DNA of 64,000 bases from assembly GCF_000959525.1 (NCBI RefSeq), contig NZ_CP009832.1, positions 1,736,001 through 1,800,000 of the forward strand, read 5' to 3'. The notes beneath the pieces were generated by a model. That model saw only the letters and a program-made list of their open reading frames with translations. It did not search any database and was not told where the DNA came from. Shown here one piece after another: positions 1 through 8,400 of this stretch (its first letter is position 1; each line of letters starts with the position of its first letter). The DNA comes from Burkholderia multivorans ATCC BAA-247 (lineage in GTDB: Bacteria > Pseudomonadota > Gammaproteobacteria > Burkholderiales > Burkholderiaceae). A program made the position numbers and the translations under genes.

Positions 1-2
1 AC

Positions 3-179
3 AACAGCCAGGGATCGGTCAACGATCTGAATCGGCTGGGTTCGTTCCTTGGCGCGATGGCGCAGGCGAATGCCGATCAGGGCGGCGACGCGATCATCGA
101 GAGCGACCGGAAAACGGCTGAAGTGCTCGGCGAGCGCGTCGCGATTGCGGCGAAGCGCTGGAACGGGCAGGGCGCGTGA
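3..179 (+). CDS. Flavodoxin-family / NAD(P)H-dependent oxidoreductase, C-terminal end (partial)
   Basis: Only the last 58 codons are in the window; the gene begins upstream. The readable tail contains LNRLGSFLGAMAQ followed by NADQGGDA and a final helix with ESDRKTAEVLGERVA. That pattern resembles the C-terminus of flavodoxin-fold FMN-dependent NAD(P)H oxidoreductases (WrbA-like and related), where a Gly/Met-rich loop precedes the last helix. The stop codon is 22 bp before a strong stem-loop with T-tract. The gene converges on the tRNA-Leu unit. Because only the tail is visible, the assignment rests on family resemblance. Confidence 0.5.
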   Translation, partial: NSQGSVNDLNRLGSFLGAMAQANADQGGDAIIESDRKTAEVLGERVAIAAKRWNGQGA

Positions 180-201
180 TTTTTTCGTGCCGGAAATGAA
201 G

Positions 202-227
202 AAAGGTCGGCTGAAAGCCGACCTTTT
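202..227. terminator. Intrinsic terminator, works in both directions
   Basis: Perfect 10-bp stem (AAAGGTCGGC / GCCGACCTTT) with a 5-nt loop, flanked by a T-run on one side and an A-run on the other. It can end the flavodoxin-type gene on the plus strand and read-through from tRNA-Leu on the minus strand. The core resembles the tRNA-Leu terminator at 353-376, suggesting duplication of one module. Confidence 0.75.
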
Positions 228-237
228 CGAAAACAGA

Positions 238-344
238 TGGTGCCCGGGAGAGGACTCGGTCACGCGAGCGCGACCCCGGCTGCGCTTGCAAGCGCAGCCT
301 TTCGAGTCCTCACGCAAAGCGCGCAGGCGCTTTGCTTCCTGGGC
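238..344 (-). other. tRNA-Leu-like palindromic element, copy A
   Basis: Read on the minus strand it begins with the tRNA-Leu acceptor strand GCCCAGG and ends with a matching strand plus ACCA, with one mismatch (A-C). Between them lie a perfect 9-bp stem with 4-nt loop (314-335), a stem GGACTCG/CGAGTCC (252-258 with 303-309), and inside that a 22-nt perfect palindrome (278-299). The T-arm sequence occurs twice in opposite orientation, as if two tRNA 3' ends were joined tail to tail. No anticodon arm is present, so it is not a functional tRNA. A near-identical copy is at 29127-29234. Confidence 0.65.
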
Positions 345-352
345 TCAAAATG

Positions 353-376
353 AAAAAGGCCGGCATGAAGCCGACC
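353..376 (-). terminator. tRNA-Leu terminator (copy A)
   Basis: On the minus strand GGTCGGC pairs with GCCGGCC (one G-T pair) around a 5-nt loop and is followed by TTTTT. It starts 14 nt past the tRNA 3' end at 390. The same unit follows the second tRNA-Leu. Confidence 0.8.
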
Positions 377-389
377 TTTTTTAAAACAG

Positions 390-476
390 TGGTGCCCAGG
401 AGAGGACTCGAACCTCCACGGTGTTGCCACCGCTAGGACCTGAACCTAGTGCGTCTACCAATTCCGCCACCTGGGC
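390..476 (-). tRNA. tRNA-Leu (anticodon CAG), copy A
   Basis: An 87-nt minus-strand gene with encoded CCA. The acceptor stem GCCCAGG/CCTGGGC, the D arm, an anticodon stem CTAGG/CCTAG around a loop holding CAG, the long variable arm typical of leucine tRNAs, and the T arm GGTTCGAGTCC are all present. It reads CUG codons, the commonest leucine codon in this high-GC DNA. The RNA is identical to the copy at 29281-29367, but the upstream promoter regions differ, so both are likely expressed. Confidence 0.97.
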
Positions 477-511
477 ACGTTTCGCTTGGTGCTGCATCGC
501 GAAAGACCGCT

Positions 512-539
512 ATTCTAGCGTGTCTGAAACGTCTGTCAA
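512..539 (-). promoter_or_regulatory. Promoter of tRNA-Leu copy A
   Basis: Minus strand: TTGACA (539-534), 16-bp spacer, TAGAAT (517-512). The -10 box is about 36 nt from the tRNA 5' end. It differs in sequence from the promoter of copy B although position and spacing are the same. Confidence 0.8.
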
Positions 540-589
540 CATAATTTCATCAAAGCGCACGAAATTGTCGCGCCCCTCCGCGCCCGCGC

Positions 590-1579
590 TCACGCACCGA
601 TCGGCTCCGCCCGTTTCGCGGCGAAATTCCAGCGCAGTGCCTGCCCGGTATCGACGCGCGCCGGTAGCAGTCCGGCAGCGAGAAAGGTGTCGGCGATCTT
701 CTGCTGCTCGCCGAAGTTCGGCCGCAGCACTTCGCGCACGAGGTAGCTGCGTCGTGCGTTGGCGCGCTCGATCGTCGCGGCGTCGAGCCCCCAGATCGGC
801 GCCAGCGTATTCGCGGCTTCCGGCTGATGCGCACGCAACCATGTGCCGGCCTGCGACAGCCGGTCGAACAGGATCTGCACGACGTCGGGGCGGGCCGCGG
901 CGAAACTGCTCGACGCGAGGTAGTAGCGCTGATAAGACGCGAGCCCGTCGCCGTCGGCGAGAATCCGCACGTCGGGATTCCGGTCCACCGACGCGACATA
1001 GGGATCCCACGTGATCCACGCATCGACGCTGCCGCGCTCGAATGCGGCCCGGCCGTCCGCAGGCGTGAGGTAGTGGATCGCAGCATCGGCGGGCGCGAGC
1101 TTCGCGCGCGCGAGCGCGGCGAGCAGCAGATAGTGGCTGCCGGCCGCCTTCGTCACGGCGATGCGCTGGCCCTTGAGGTCGGCGAGCGTGCGCAGCGCGC
1201 CGTCCCGCTTGACGACGATCGCCTGTGCCTTCGGCGACGGCGCTTCCTGCGCGACATACACGAAGCGCGCGTGCGCGGCCTGTGCGAAGACCGGCACCGT
1301 GTCGGCCACGTCCGCGCTGAAATCGACGGCGCCGACGTTGAGCGCCTCGGTCAGCGGCAGCCCGCTCGCGAATTCATGCCACGACACGCGCATGCCGAGC
1401 GGCGCGAGCGCCTGTTCGAGCGTGCCGCGCGTCTTGAGCAGCGTGATCAGCGTCGACGATTTCTGGTATCCGATGCGCAGCGCGGTGGGCGCATCGTCGG
1501 CGCGGGCGCGGACACCCGCGGCAGTCAGGCCGGCGGCCAGCATCGCGCGCGCGAATGCGCGGCGGTTCATCGACGTCAT
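590..1579 (-). CDS. ABC transporter substrate-binding protein, aliphatic sulfonate (SsuA/NitT-TauT) type
   Basis: A 329-residue periplasmic binding protein. Features seen: N-terminal NRRAFARAMLAAGL signal segment (possible Tat-type) ending near ARA, then LRIGYQKSSTLITLL, a ligand-loop sequence ALNVGAVDFS, and DAWITWDPYVA in the second lobe, all characteristic of SsuA-family proteins that bind sulfonates in the periplasm. The start at 1579 is chosen because AAGGAG lies 8 nt upstream. No permease or ATPase gene is adjacent. The window's only sulfonate permease/ATPase pair (ssuC-ssuB, about 46-48 kb) lacks a binding protein, so this could serve it in trans; that is inference. The substrate is not proven and could be taurine or another sulfonate. 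Confidence 0.82.
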   Translation of the reverse strand: MTSMNRRAFARAMLAAGLTAAGVRARADDAPTALRIGYQKSSTLITLLKTRGTLEQALAPLGMRVSWHEFASGLPLTEALNVGAVDFSADVADTVPVFAQAAHARFVYVAQEAPSPKAQAIVVKRDGALRTLADLKGQRIAVTKAAGSHYLLLAALARAKLAPADAAIHYLTPADGRAAFERGSVDAWITWDPYVASVDRNPDVRILADGDGLASYQRYYLASSSFAAARPDVVQILFDRLSQAGTWLRAHQPEAANTLAPIWGLDAATIERANARRSYLVREVLRPNFGEQQKIADTFLAAGLLPARVDTGQALRWNFAAKRAEPIGA

Positions 1580-1749
1580 GAAGCGTGCTCCTTGTCGGGT
1601 TCGTTGCATTGAAGCGAGCCGGCTAACGTACCAACGCCGAGCACGGACGAGAACCGATAAATTCTGCTATCGATTCGACCGATGGGCATAAGCGGCGGGC
1701 ACGTCGGTTGCTCGCAGGAACGGCCACACCTTTGTCAAGGAGAGTGACC

Positions 1750-2271
1750 ATGCCCGAACAGAGAGCGATCCAGCGAGCACGCGCCGACAAACGCGCCGGC
1801 AAGTCGCCGAGCACGCAAGCCGGCGAGTTCGTCAAGGAGGAGATCGACCGCGTACGCAGCGGCAAGCACGGGGTGCGTTCGGCGAAGCAGGCCGTGGCCA
1901 TCGGCTTGTCGGAAGCACGGCGCGCGGGCGTCGATCTGAAGCCGCCCGCGAAGGGCAAGACGAGTGAAGCGACGCGCAAGAAGGCGGCACGGGACACCGC
2001 CGCCGGTCACGGCAAGAAAAAAACCGGCGCCAGCACCGAATCGAAAGCGAAACGCTCGCGCACGACGACCGCCGTGTTGAAGCGCGAGAGCAAGGAGGGC
2101 GCGTCGTCAGCCGCAATGTCGAAGCAGGCGAAGAGTGCTGCCGCGCGTCGTCCGGCCGCGAGCCGTTCCGCCGCCGCGAAGAAGGCCGCGCAGACCAAAG
2201 GGGCGGCAGGCCGCTCGGCAGCCGCAAAGAAGGCAGCCCAGACACGCGCGGCACGTGCGCATCACCGTTAA
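1750..2271 (+). CDS. Lysine/alanine-rich DUF6496-like, histone-H1-like basic protein
   Basis: A 173-residue basic protein. The first 65 residues form a conserved-looking globular part (AGEFVKEEIDRVRSGKHGVRS, then KQAVAIGLSEARRAGV) that I associate with the DUF6496 family. The rest is a Lys/Ala/Ser/Arg-rich tail with imperfect repeats of SAAAKKAAQT, like H1-type bacterial nucleoid proteins. AAGGAG sits 7 nt before the ATG at 1750. It stands alone between divergent and convergent neighbours. A role in DNA binding or stress is inferred from composition only; the true function is unknown. Confidence 0.7.
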   Translation: MPEQRAIQRARADKRAGKSPSTQAGEFVKEEIDRVRSGKHGVRSAKQAVAIGLSEARRAGVDLKPPAKGKTSEATRKKAARDTAAGHGKKKTGASTESKAKRSRTTTAVLKRESKEGASSAAMSKQAKSAAARRPAASRSAAAKKAAQTKGAAGRSAAAKKAAQTRAARAHHR

Positions 2272-2431
2272 AGCACGGGCAGGCGCGGCGGTGGTCCGTC
2301 GAATTCAACGTCGACGGACCGCCGACCGTCCACGCTGCGCATAGCCCTGTGTGTTCGCGCGGCATGGCATGTCGCGCGAGCCCCCGTCGTCGCAGCGGCT
2401 CGGCGCCTACGACACGGCCGCCGCTTGCGCG

Positions 2432-3964
2432 CTATTGAGGCGGAGACAGGCGTCTGAAGCGTTTCCACAATTTTTTCATCTGGACGTAATCGGCGGCCGC
2501 GCGCGAAGCCCAGAACCCGCGCACGAAAGCGGCCCCGGCGACGGTATCGGCGGCGTCATGCGGCAGCGAATCGAGCAGACGAGGGGCGACCACGGCATCG
2601 TTGCGCCAGCCCAGATCGTCCTGGAGCTCGCTCAACGTCGCCACATAGTGCTTCACCGCCGACTTCGGAAACAGCGACGCAAAGAACTCGGTCGCATACC
2701 GAAGTTGTTTCGCCGCGATGCGTGCGCGATGGCGGCGACGATCGTCGAGATCGGCCAGCCCTCGGCCGCGCTTCAGCAATTTTTTGTGCCGGCGGCGCAG
2801 GATGTCGGATGCCAGCCGCTTCACGGGTTTCTGCACGGCCTCGGACGCCTGCCTCGACATGCCGTCATGCCAGCGTGCGCCGTCGAGCCACAAAGTCAGT
2901 TCCAGGATCAGTCGCGTGTAGCGGACGGACTGCACGGCCGCGGCTGCACGGGCGCGCTTTTCCGTCGCCACGCGCTTGCACGCGCGCTCCACCGCCCGGC
3001 GTTCCTGCTCTTTCTCGGTCTGCGCGAGTGCCTGGCCGAGCGTCGAGCGGGAAAGGACCTCCCAGTCGCGCGCCTCGCCGAGCTCCGACGCGATCCAGCG
3101 CAGTTCGTCCTGAAGCCCCGGATAAGCGGGGATCATCTTGTCGAACAGATCGAGCGCCGAGCGCAGGCGCCGCAGGCCGACGCGCATCTGGTGCACGCTC
3201 GACGGGTCGTGACCGGACACGACACCGCGCTCGTTCGCGTGAACCTGCTCGAGGCAGTTGTGCGCGATCGTGCGGAAGGCGTCTTCGATGCTGTTCCGCT
3301 TGTGAAGCGTCACGGGCTTCGCCTTCACCGGCGGCTGATGGTGTTGCAGCAGCATTTCATAGCCGCGATCGGCCTTGCTCATCGGGTCGAAGCGCAGCGG
3401 CACCGTTGCGAGCAGTTCGAGCGCAATGTGATAAAGACGCTCGGGGCGGCCTTGCTTCAGTTCCATTTCGACTGCGACGACGGACGCCGAATCCGTCTCG
3501 GTTTCGATCGTGCCTTCGTCGATCGCAAACTCGATTTCCTCGCCCGGTTGCGCGCGCAACGGCAGCAGCGTGCGGCGAATCTTCGTGACGAAGCGCGGTC
3601 CGAGGTCCGTCGCGGTGCGTTCGTCGCGAATCAGCTTGCCGAGGTCGCTGTCGGCGGGGATCGAGTCGTTGAACAAGCTCAGATCGGGCGCAGTGCCTTC
3701 CACCGGCATTTCGAATTCGTCTCGCTGGTATAGGCCTGCCGATGTCGCGCCGTCGATCTTGATGGTCTGGACGGTCTTGTCGCCTTGCGTTCGCACGCGC
3801 AGCGATGCATTGCAGCGACGAAACGCAAATTCCGATGTGTCGTAGTAGGTGCTGGTCAGCAGTGTGGCCGGCAAGTCGGCGTGCTTCCCGTCCGCGAACA
3901 GCGGCGATTCGCGGATGCGGTCGACGTGCTCGCGGTCGACCAGCAGCTTCAGTTCCCTTTCCAT
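2432..3964 (-). CDS. CYTH and CHAD domain protein (inorganic triphosphatase type)
   Basis: A 510-residue two-domain protein. It starts with MERELKL, the ExExK metal/triphosphate signature of CYTH enzymes, and keeps the acidic and basic strands of the CYTH tunnel over about residues 1-205. From about residue 225 it has a CHAD domain rich in conserved histidines and basic residues (HQMRVGLRRLRSALDLF, then HRARIAAKQLRYATEFF). This layout matches E. coli YgiF-type triphosphatases; CHAD domains are linked to polyphosphate binding. The start at 3964 has only a short GGGAG-to-ATG gap; an upstream in-frame ATG is possible but would break the usual MERE start. Divergent from the SulP gene. Confidence 0.85.
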   Translation of the reverse strand: MERELKLLVDREHVDRIRESPLFADGKHADLPATLLTSTYYDTSEFAFRRCNASLRVRTQGDKTVQTIKIDGATSAGLYQRDEFEMPVEGTAPDLSLFNDSIPADSDLGKLIRDERTATDLGPRFVTKIRRTLLPLRAQPGEEIEFAIDEGTIETETDSASVVAVEMELKQGRPERLYHIALELLATVPLRFDPMSKADRGYEMLLQHHQPPVKAKPVTLHKRNSIEDAFRTIAHNCLEQVHANERGVVSGHDPSSVHQMRVGLRRLRSALDLFDKMIPAYPGLQDELRWIASELGEARDWEVLSRSTLGQALAQTEKEQERRAVERACKRVATEKRARAAAAVQSVRYTRLILELTLWLDGARWHDGMSRQASEAVQKPVKRLASDILRRRHKKLLKRGRGLADLDDRRRHRARIAAKQLRYATEFFASLFPKSAVKHYVATLSELQDDLGWRNDAVVAPRLLDSLPHDAADTVAGAAFVRGFWASRAAADYVQMKKLWKRFRRLSPPQ

Positions 3965-4343
3965 TACGCTCCCTCGCGCGTCGTCGTTCCGACGCATTCG
4001 CTTCATGGATGGCGGCCACGCGATAGCAGGCCGTCCGATCGACACACGCGAGCATTTTTCGCACCTTCCGGCGGCCGCGCGCGGCTTCGACCATGACGAT
4101 ACGCGCGCCCAACGCGCTCGTGTCCGGTTGGGTCGCGTCGCAGCGCGCCCGGAGCGGACGGATACATTTGCGCCCGGGCGAGAAAAACGTACAAATCGAC
4201 GCTGTCGTAGTCGCTCGGCACGCGTACGCAATAGGCGCGACGTCAGCCGGCCTCGCGGCCGCCGGGTATGGGACTTGCTGCGCACGGGCGTCCGCAACGA
4301 CCCGTAGTCGCCATGGAACCACGAGATCCGAAAACTCACGGCC
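3965..4343. other. Divergent intergenic region, 379 bp
   Basis: Lies between the minus-strand CYTH/CHAD gene and the plus-strand SulP gene and must hold both promoters. I see no convincing gene, repeat or clear consensus promoter in it. Open frames here have no family-like sequence and no ribosome binding site. Confidence 0.5.
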
Positions 4344-6116
4344 GTGCCGCATTTCGCGGGAGCGAGACGGGTGGCTAAGGTCGGCGTCGTACGGCTCGGC
4401 AGGGAAGTCGCGCGCTACGTGCCCGGTATCGCGTGGATCCGCACGTACCGGATCGCATGGCTGCCGGGCGACGCAATCGCGGGCGCGACCCTCAGCGCCG
4501 TGCTGGTGCCGGCCGGCATGGCCTACGCGATCGCGTCCGGCCTTTCCGCCGCGTCGGGGCTCTATGCGTCGATTGCCGCGCTGGTCGCCTACGCGGTGTT
4601 CGGGCCGAGCCGCGTCCTCGTGCTCGGGCCCGATTCCGCGCTGATTGCGTTGATCGCGGCGAGCGTCGTGCCGCTCGCGCACGGCAATGCCGCGCATGCG
4701 GCCGCGCTCGCAGGTGCGCTCGCGTTGCTCTCCGGCACGCTCTGTCTGGCCGTCGGTCTATTCCGGCTCGGCTTCGTCACGGATCTGCTCTCCATGCCGA
4801 TCCGCTATGGCTATCTCAACGGCATCGTCGTCACGATCATCGTCAGCCAGCTGCCGAAGCTGCTCGGTCTGACGGTGCACGAAGCGGCGATTCCGCAGCA
4901 ACTGCGCGAGCTGGCAACGGCCGTTGCTGCCGGCAAAACGAACCTCGCGGCCTTGTCGATCGGTGTGCTTTCGCTTGCCGTGATCCTCGCGTTCAAACGC
5001 TGGATGCCGAGAATGCCGGGCGTGCTGGTCGCCGTGGTTGTCGCGACCGTCGCGGCCGCCTATTTCGATCTGGCGGCGCGCGCCGGTATCGGCGTGGTAG
5101 GCAACTTGCCGCGCGGGCTGCCGATACCCGAATTTCCGGCGCTTGCGTGGAGCGAATGGCTTGCACTACCGGCGAGTGCCGCCGCCATCGCGCTGGTGTC
5201 GTTGACGGACCTCAGCATGCTGTCGCAGATATACGGGTTGCGCAGCGGGGAACGCGTCGACCGCAATCGCGAATTCGTGGCGCTCGGCATCGCCAATATT
5301 GCAGCCGGTCTGTTCCAGGGCTTCGCAGTTGCGGCCAGCGGATCGCGCACGCCGGTCGCCGAGGGCGCAGGCGCGAAGAGTCAGGCGTGCGGCGTGATTG
5401 CCGCGCTCATCGTGGCAGCGTTGCTGCTTTTCGTCCCGCAGGCATTGCGCGATACGCCGCAAGCGACCCTTGGCGCCGTAGTCGTTGCCGCGTCGCTGTC
5501 GTTGATCGAGATCACCGGCCTGCGGCGGCTCTACCGGCTGCGTCGTCCGGAATTCGCGCAGTCGCTCGCCTGCTTTGTCGGCGTCGTGGTGTGGGGTGTC
5601 GTCGTCGGCGTGGGCATCGCACTCGGGCTCGCCGTGCTCGCCTTCCTGTGGCGCGCGTGGCGCCCTTATTCAGCGGTGCTCGGCCGGCGCGACGGCGTGA
5701 AGGGCTATCACGACACCGCGCGCCATCCGGACGCACGACGCATCCCGGGACTGGTTCTGCTGCGCTGGGATGCGCCGTTGTTCTTCGCGAATGCGGAAAT
5801 CTTTCACGAACGCGTGTTGACGGCGGCGCGCGAGGCGCCCACGCACACGCGGTGGGTTGCGATCGCGGCCGAGCCGGTGACGGATATCGATCTCACCGCA
5901 GCCGACATGCTGGCAAGGCTCGACGGCGAACTCCACGACGCGGACGTGCAACTCTGCTTCGCCGAGCTCAAGGGGCCCGTCAAGGACAGCCTGAAACGGT
6001 ATGGGTTGTACGAGCGAATCGGCGAGGACCACTTCATGCCGACGCTCGGTGAAACCGTGTCGGCGTATCTGAAATCGCATTCGGTCGACTGGCACGACTG
6101 GGAAGGTGAACGGTGA
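4344..6116 (+). CDS. SulP-family inorganic anion transporter with STAS domain
   Basis: A 590-residue inner-membrane transporter. The first about 430 residues form the membrane domain, with the SulP signature near GDAIAGATLSAVLVPAGMAY and a run of hydrophobic helices. The last about 140 residues are a cytoplasmic STAS domain containing LFFANAEIFHERV and TDIDLTAADML. SulP proteins move sulfate, bicarbonate or organic anions; the substrate cannot be read from sequence. The start is uncertain: the ATG at 4344 has no good ribosome binding site, whereas a GTG at 4371 follows a GGGAG. The block-1 neighbours do not form an obvious pathway with it. Confidence 0.88.
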   Translation: MPHFAGARRVAKVGVVRLGREVARYVPGIAWIRTYRIAWLPGDAIAGATLSAVLVPAGMAYAIASGLSAASGLYASIAALVAYAVFGPSRVLVLGPDSALIALIAASVVPLAHGNAAHAAALAGALALLSGTLCLAVGLFRLGFVTDLLSMPIRYGYLNGIVVTIIVSQLPKLLGLTVHEAAIPQQLRELATAVAAGKTNLAALSIGVLSLAVILAFKRWMPRMPGVLVAVVVATVAAAYFDLAARAGIGVVGNLPRGLPIPEFPALAWSEWLALPASAAAIALVSLTDLSMLSQIYGLRSGERVDRNREFVALGIANIAAGLFQGFAVAASGSRTPVAEGAGAKSQACGVIAALIVAALLLFVPQALRDTPQATLGAVVVAASLSLIEITGLRRLYRLRRPEFAQSLACFVGVVVWGVVVGVGIALGLAVLAFLWRAWRPYSAVLGRRDGVKGYHDTARHPDARRIPGLVLLRWDAPLFFANAEIFHERVLTAAREAPTHTRWVAIAAEPVTDIDLTAADMLARLDGELHDADVQLCFAELKGPVKDSLKRYGLYERIGEDHFMPTLGETVSAYLKSHSVDWHDWEGER

Positions 6117-6155
6117 GGTATCGCACCGGACGACGGCGACGCGTTGCGCGCAGCA

Positions 6156-8123
6156 TCATGCGTCGCGTCGATAGTGAACGACTGCGCCGGTGTTCGGTGC
6201 GACGGGGTTGCTGCGCGCGGGCTCGCCGCCGTCCGCGTGTCGCTGCGCGAGCAGCACGCAGCGATCGACGAGTTCGCTGAACGACAGCGTCGCCGATACG
6301 CCCATCTTCCGCCAAAGCGCCGGGCACTCGGTGTCGCGTCCACACAAGCCGACGACGATGCTGGCCGTCGTCGCGCGCTGGCTCAGCCGGCGTATCAGAT
6401 CGCGCAGGTAGGGCGGCGCATCGACGGCGTCGAGCGAGATCACGGCGATCACGGCCGCGCCGGACAGACGCGGGTCGCGAAAGCCGCTCCTCGGAAAGCG
6501 CTCGTAGCCGGCGCTTTCGGCATGCAGCCCGCGCTGGCGCAGCAGACGCACGGCGATGATCGCGACGACATCGTCCAGCTTGCCGCTGCCCGAGATGCAA
6601 AGCACCGACGGCACGCGGTCGGGCGTGCCTTCGTCGGCCGACAACGGCGATGCGGACGGCGGCGTCGGCGCGGCATCGCTGTCGGGCTCCAGGCTATGTA
6701 CGAGGTCCAGCACCGTTTCGCGGATGCGCCGCAATTGCTTCGGCGAGACGACGCCACGCAGCAGGTCGATTCGTGCCTGACGAAGACCCTCGAGCGCAAC
6801 GGCGTCGTAGTACGCGCAAAGCGAGCGTTTCTTCAGCAGCGTGTCGGCCTGCGCCAATGCCCGTTCGCGATCGCCGGTCAGCAGGCGTTGATAGAAGCGC
6901 TCGCCCGGCGTCAGCGCCGGTCTGTCGCCGAACAGCACGTCGAGGAATTCGAGTCCGCTGACATAGCGCCCCAGAATCACGAGGCAGAGCGTAAGCGGTG
7001 TGGAGAGCACAAGACCTACCGGGCCCCACAGCCAGCTCCAGAAAATCGCCGCGACGATCACCGCGATCGGCGAAAGGCCGGTGCTGTGACCGTAGACGAG
7101 CGGCTCGAGAAATTGGCCGGCGGCCACTTCGGTCACGGAGAAGAGCACCAGTATCGCGACGATCATCGACCAGCCGGGACTCATGGCGGCGGCGAGAATC
7201 GTCGCCGGCAGCGCGGCGATCCACACGCCGACGTACGGCACGAAGCGCATCAACCCCGCAATCACGCCGAACAGCAGCGCGCCCGGCAGGCCGATCACGG
7301 CGAGCCCGAGGCTCAACACCGCGCCGACACACACGTTGACGCACAGCTGCGCGAGAAAGTAGCGGCTCAGGCGACGCGCGGCATCGCTCATTGCCGTCGT
7401 GGTGCGGTGCATGTCGTGCGAGCCGGCAAGTCGAATCAGGCGTTCGCGCAGGTCGGCGCGCTGCAGCAGGATGAAGATCGCGGTCACGATCACGATGCCG
7501 ATCGTCGCGAGCGGGCTGACGACCGGCGAAAGAAATCCTTGTGCGAGCTGCAGCGGCGAAGGCGACGGCTCGTGGACCTCGACGGGCAACGGCGCTTTGT
7601 CCGCCGGGCCGGCAGGCCTGGTGTCGGACGTGTGCTCCTCGCGCACGGGCGCCACGCGCTTGAGCGCGTCGATGGTCCGTGTGAGGACCGCATCCGCGTG
7701 GACCACGACCGTTTGCTGGATATTGTCGACTCGGCGTTCGATCGCGACTTGATAGCGCGGCAAGTCGGACGCCAGTTCCGCCAATTGCGCGCCGATCAGA
7801 AAACCGAATGCCGTCAGCACCGACAAGGCCAGCCAGACCGCGACCAGCACCGAGACGAGCTCGCCGAGACGCAGCCGCCGCAACAGGTCCACGAGCGGTG
7901 CCAGCAGGAGGCTCAGCAGCACGGCGAGCGTGATCGGGATCAGCACCGTCCGCCCGAAATACATCGCGCAGACCATGACGACGCCCGTCGCCAGCGAGGT
8001 CAACGTCTTCAAACCCGGCACGGCGGCCGGCGCTATCTTGTGGCCGCGGGGGCCGGCGTCGCTGCGCGCCGGCCTGAAGGGGGCCCTTCGGCCGTTCCTG
8101 CGTTGCTGTTCCAGTTTCCTCAT
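6156..8123 (-). CDS. AI-2E / PerM-family permease with long C-terminal cytoplasmic extension
   Basis: A 655-residue protein. Residues about 30-400 have the AI-2E family plan: two N-terminal helices, a large soluble segment, then a helix cluster with GVIAGLMRFVPYVGVWIAAL and FLEPLVYGHSTGLSPIAV. The usual family member ends near 350-400 residues. Here about 250 more follow: a helical acidic stretch, a Pro/Ser linker, and a Rossmann-like segment (VPSVLCISGSGKLDDVVAII, later VVGLCGRDTE) that resembles a cobalamin-binding-like or response-regulator fold without its key residues. The start at 8123 has no strong ribosome site. Family members export signals or ions; this one's substrate is unknown. 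Confidence 0.8.
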   Translation of the reverse strand: MRKLEQQRRNGRRAPFRPARSDAGPRGHKIAPAAVPGLKTLTSLATGVVMVCAMYFGRTVLIPITLAVLLSLLLAPLVDLLRRLRLGELVSVLVAVWLALSVLTAFGFLIGAQLAELASDLPRYQVAIERRVDNIQQTVVVHADAVLTRTIDALKRVAPVREEHTSDTRPAGPADKAPLPVEVHEPSPSPLQLAQGFLSPVVSPLATIGIVIVTAIFILLQRADLRERLIRLAGSHDMHRTTTAMSDAARRLSRYFLAQLCVNVCVGAVLSLGLAVIGLPGALLFGVIAGLMRFVPYVGVWIAALPATILAAAMSPGWSMIVAILVLFSVTEVAAGQFLEPLVYGHSTGLSPIAVIVAAIFWSWLWGPVGLVLSTPLTLCLVILGRYVSGLEFLDVLFGDRPALTPGERFYQRLLTGDRERALAQADTLLKKRSLCAYYDAVALEGLRQARIDLLRGVVSPKQLRRIRETVLDLVHSLEPDSDAAPTPPSASPLSADEGTPDRVPSVLCISGSGKLDDVVAIIAVRLLRQRGLHAESAGYERFPRSGFRDPRLSGAAVIAVISLDAVDAPPYLRDLIRRLSQRATTASIVVGLCGRDTECPALWRKMGVSATLSFSELVDRCVLLAQRHADGGEPARSNPVAPNTGAVVHYRRDA

Positions 8124-8400
8124 GACACGGTGGCCGGCAACGATCCGGCGATGTCGCGCAGGCAGTCCGACTCGATCGACGACGATTGGGGGCCGGTGCT
8201 CGCGGCGACGCGTAATGCGAGGATGACGGGCGGCACGGTCCGGCCGCCGAGCGATCGCCACGCCGGCTACTGCCACGGATCGGCAGCCGGCAGCGAGCGC
8301 ATCGTCATCCCGACGATGCAACGATCGTGCCTGGCGACGAACTTATGTCGTTCCGGATTCCATCCGCGCGACGGCGCGACGCGCATCGCGGTCCGCGGAA

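Noticed and set aside
238-344. Element A as a functional tRNA
   Set aside because: No anticodon or D arm, and the T arm is split between two orientations.
2351-3733. Long plus-strand frame opposite the CYTH/CHAD gene
   Set aside because: A shadow of high-GC coding on the other strand; His/Arg/Gln-rich with no family pattern.
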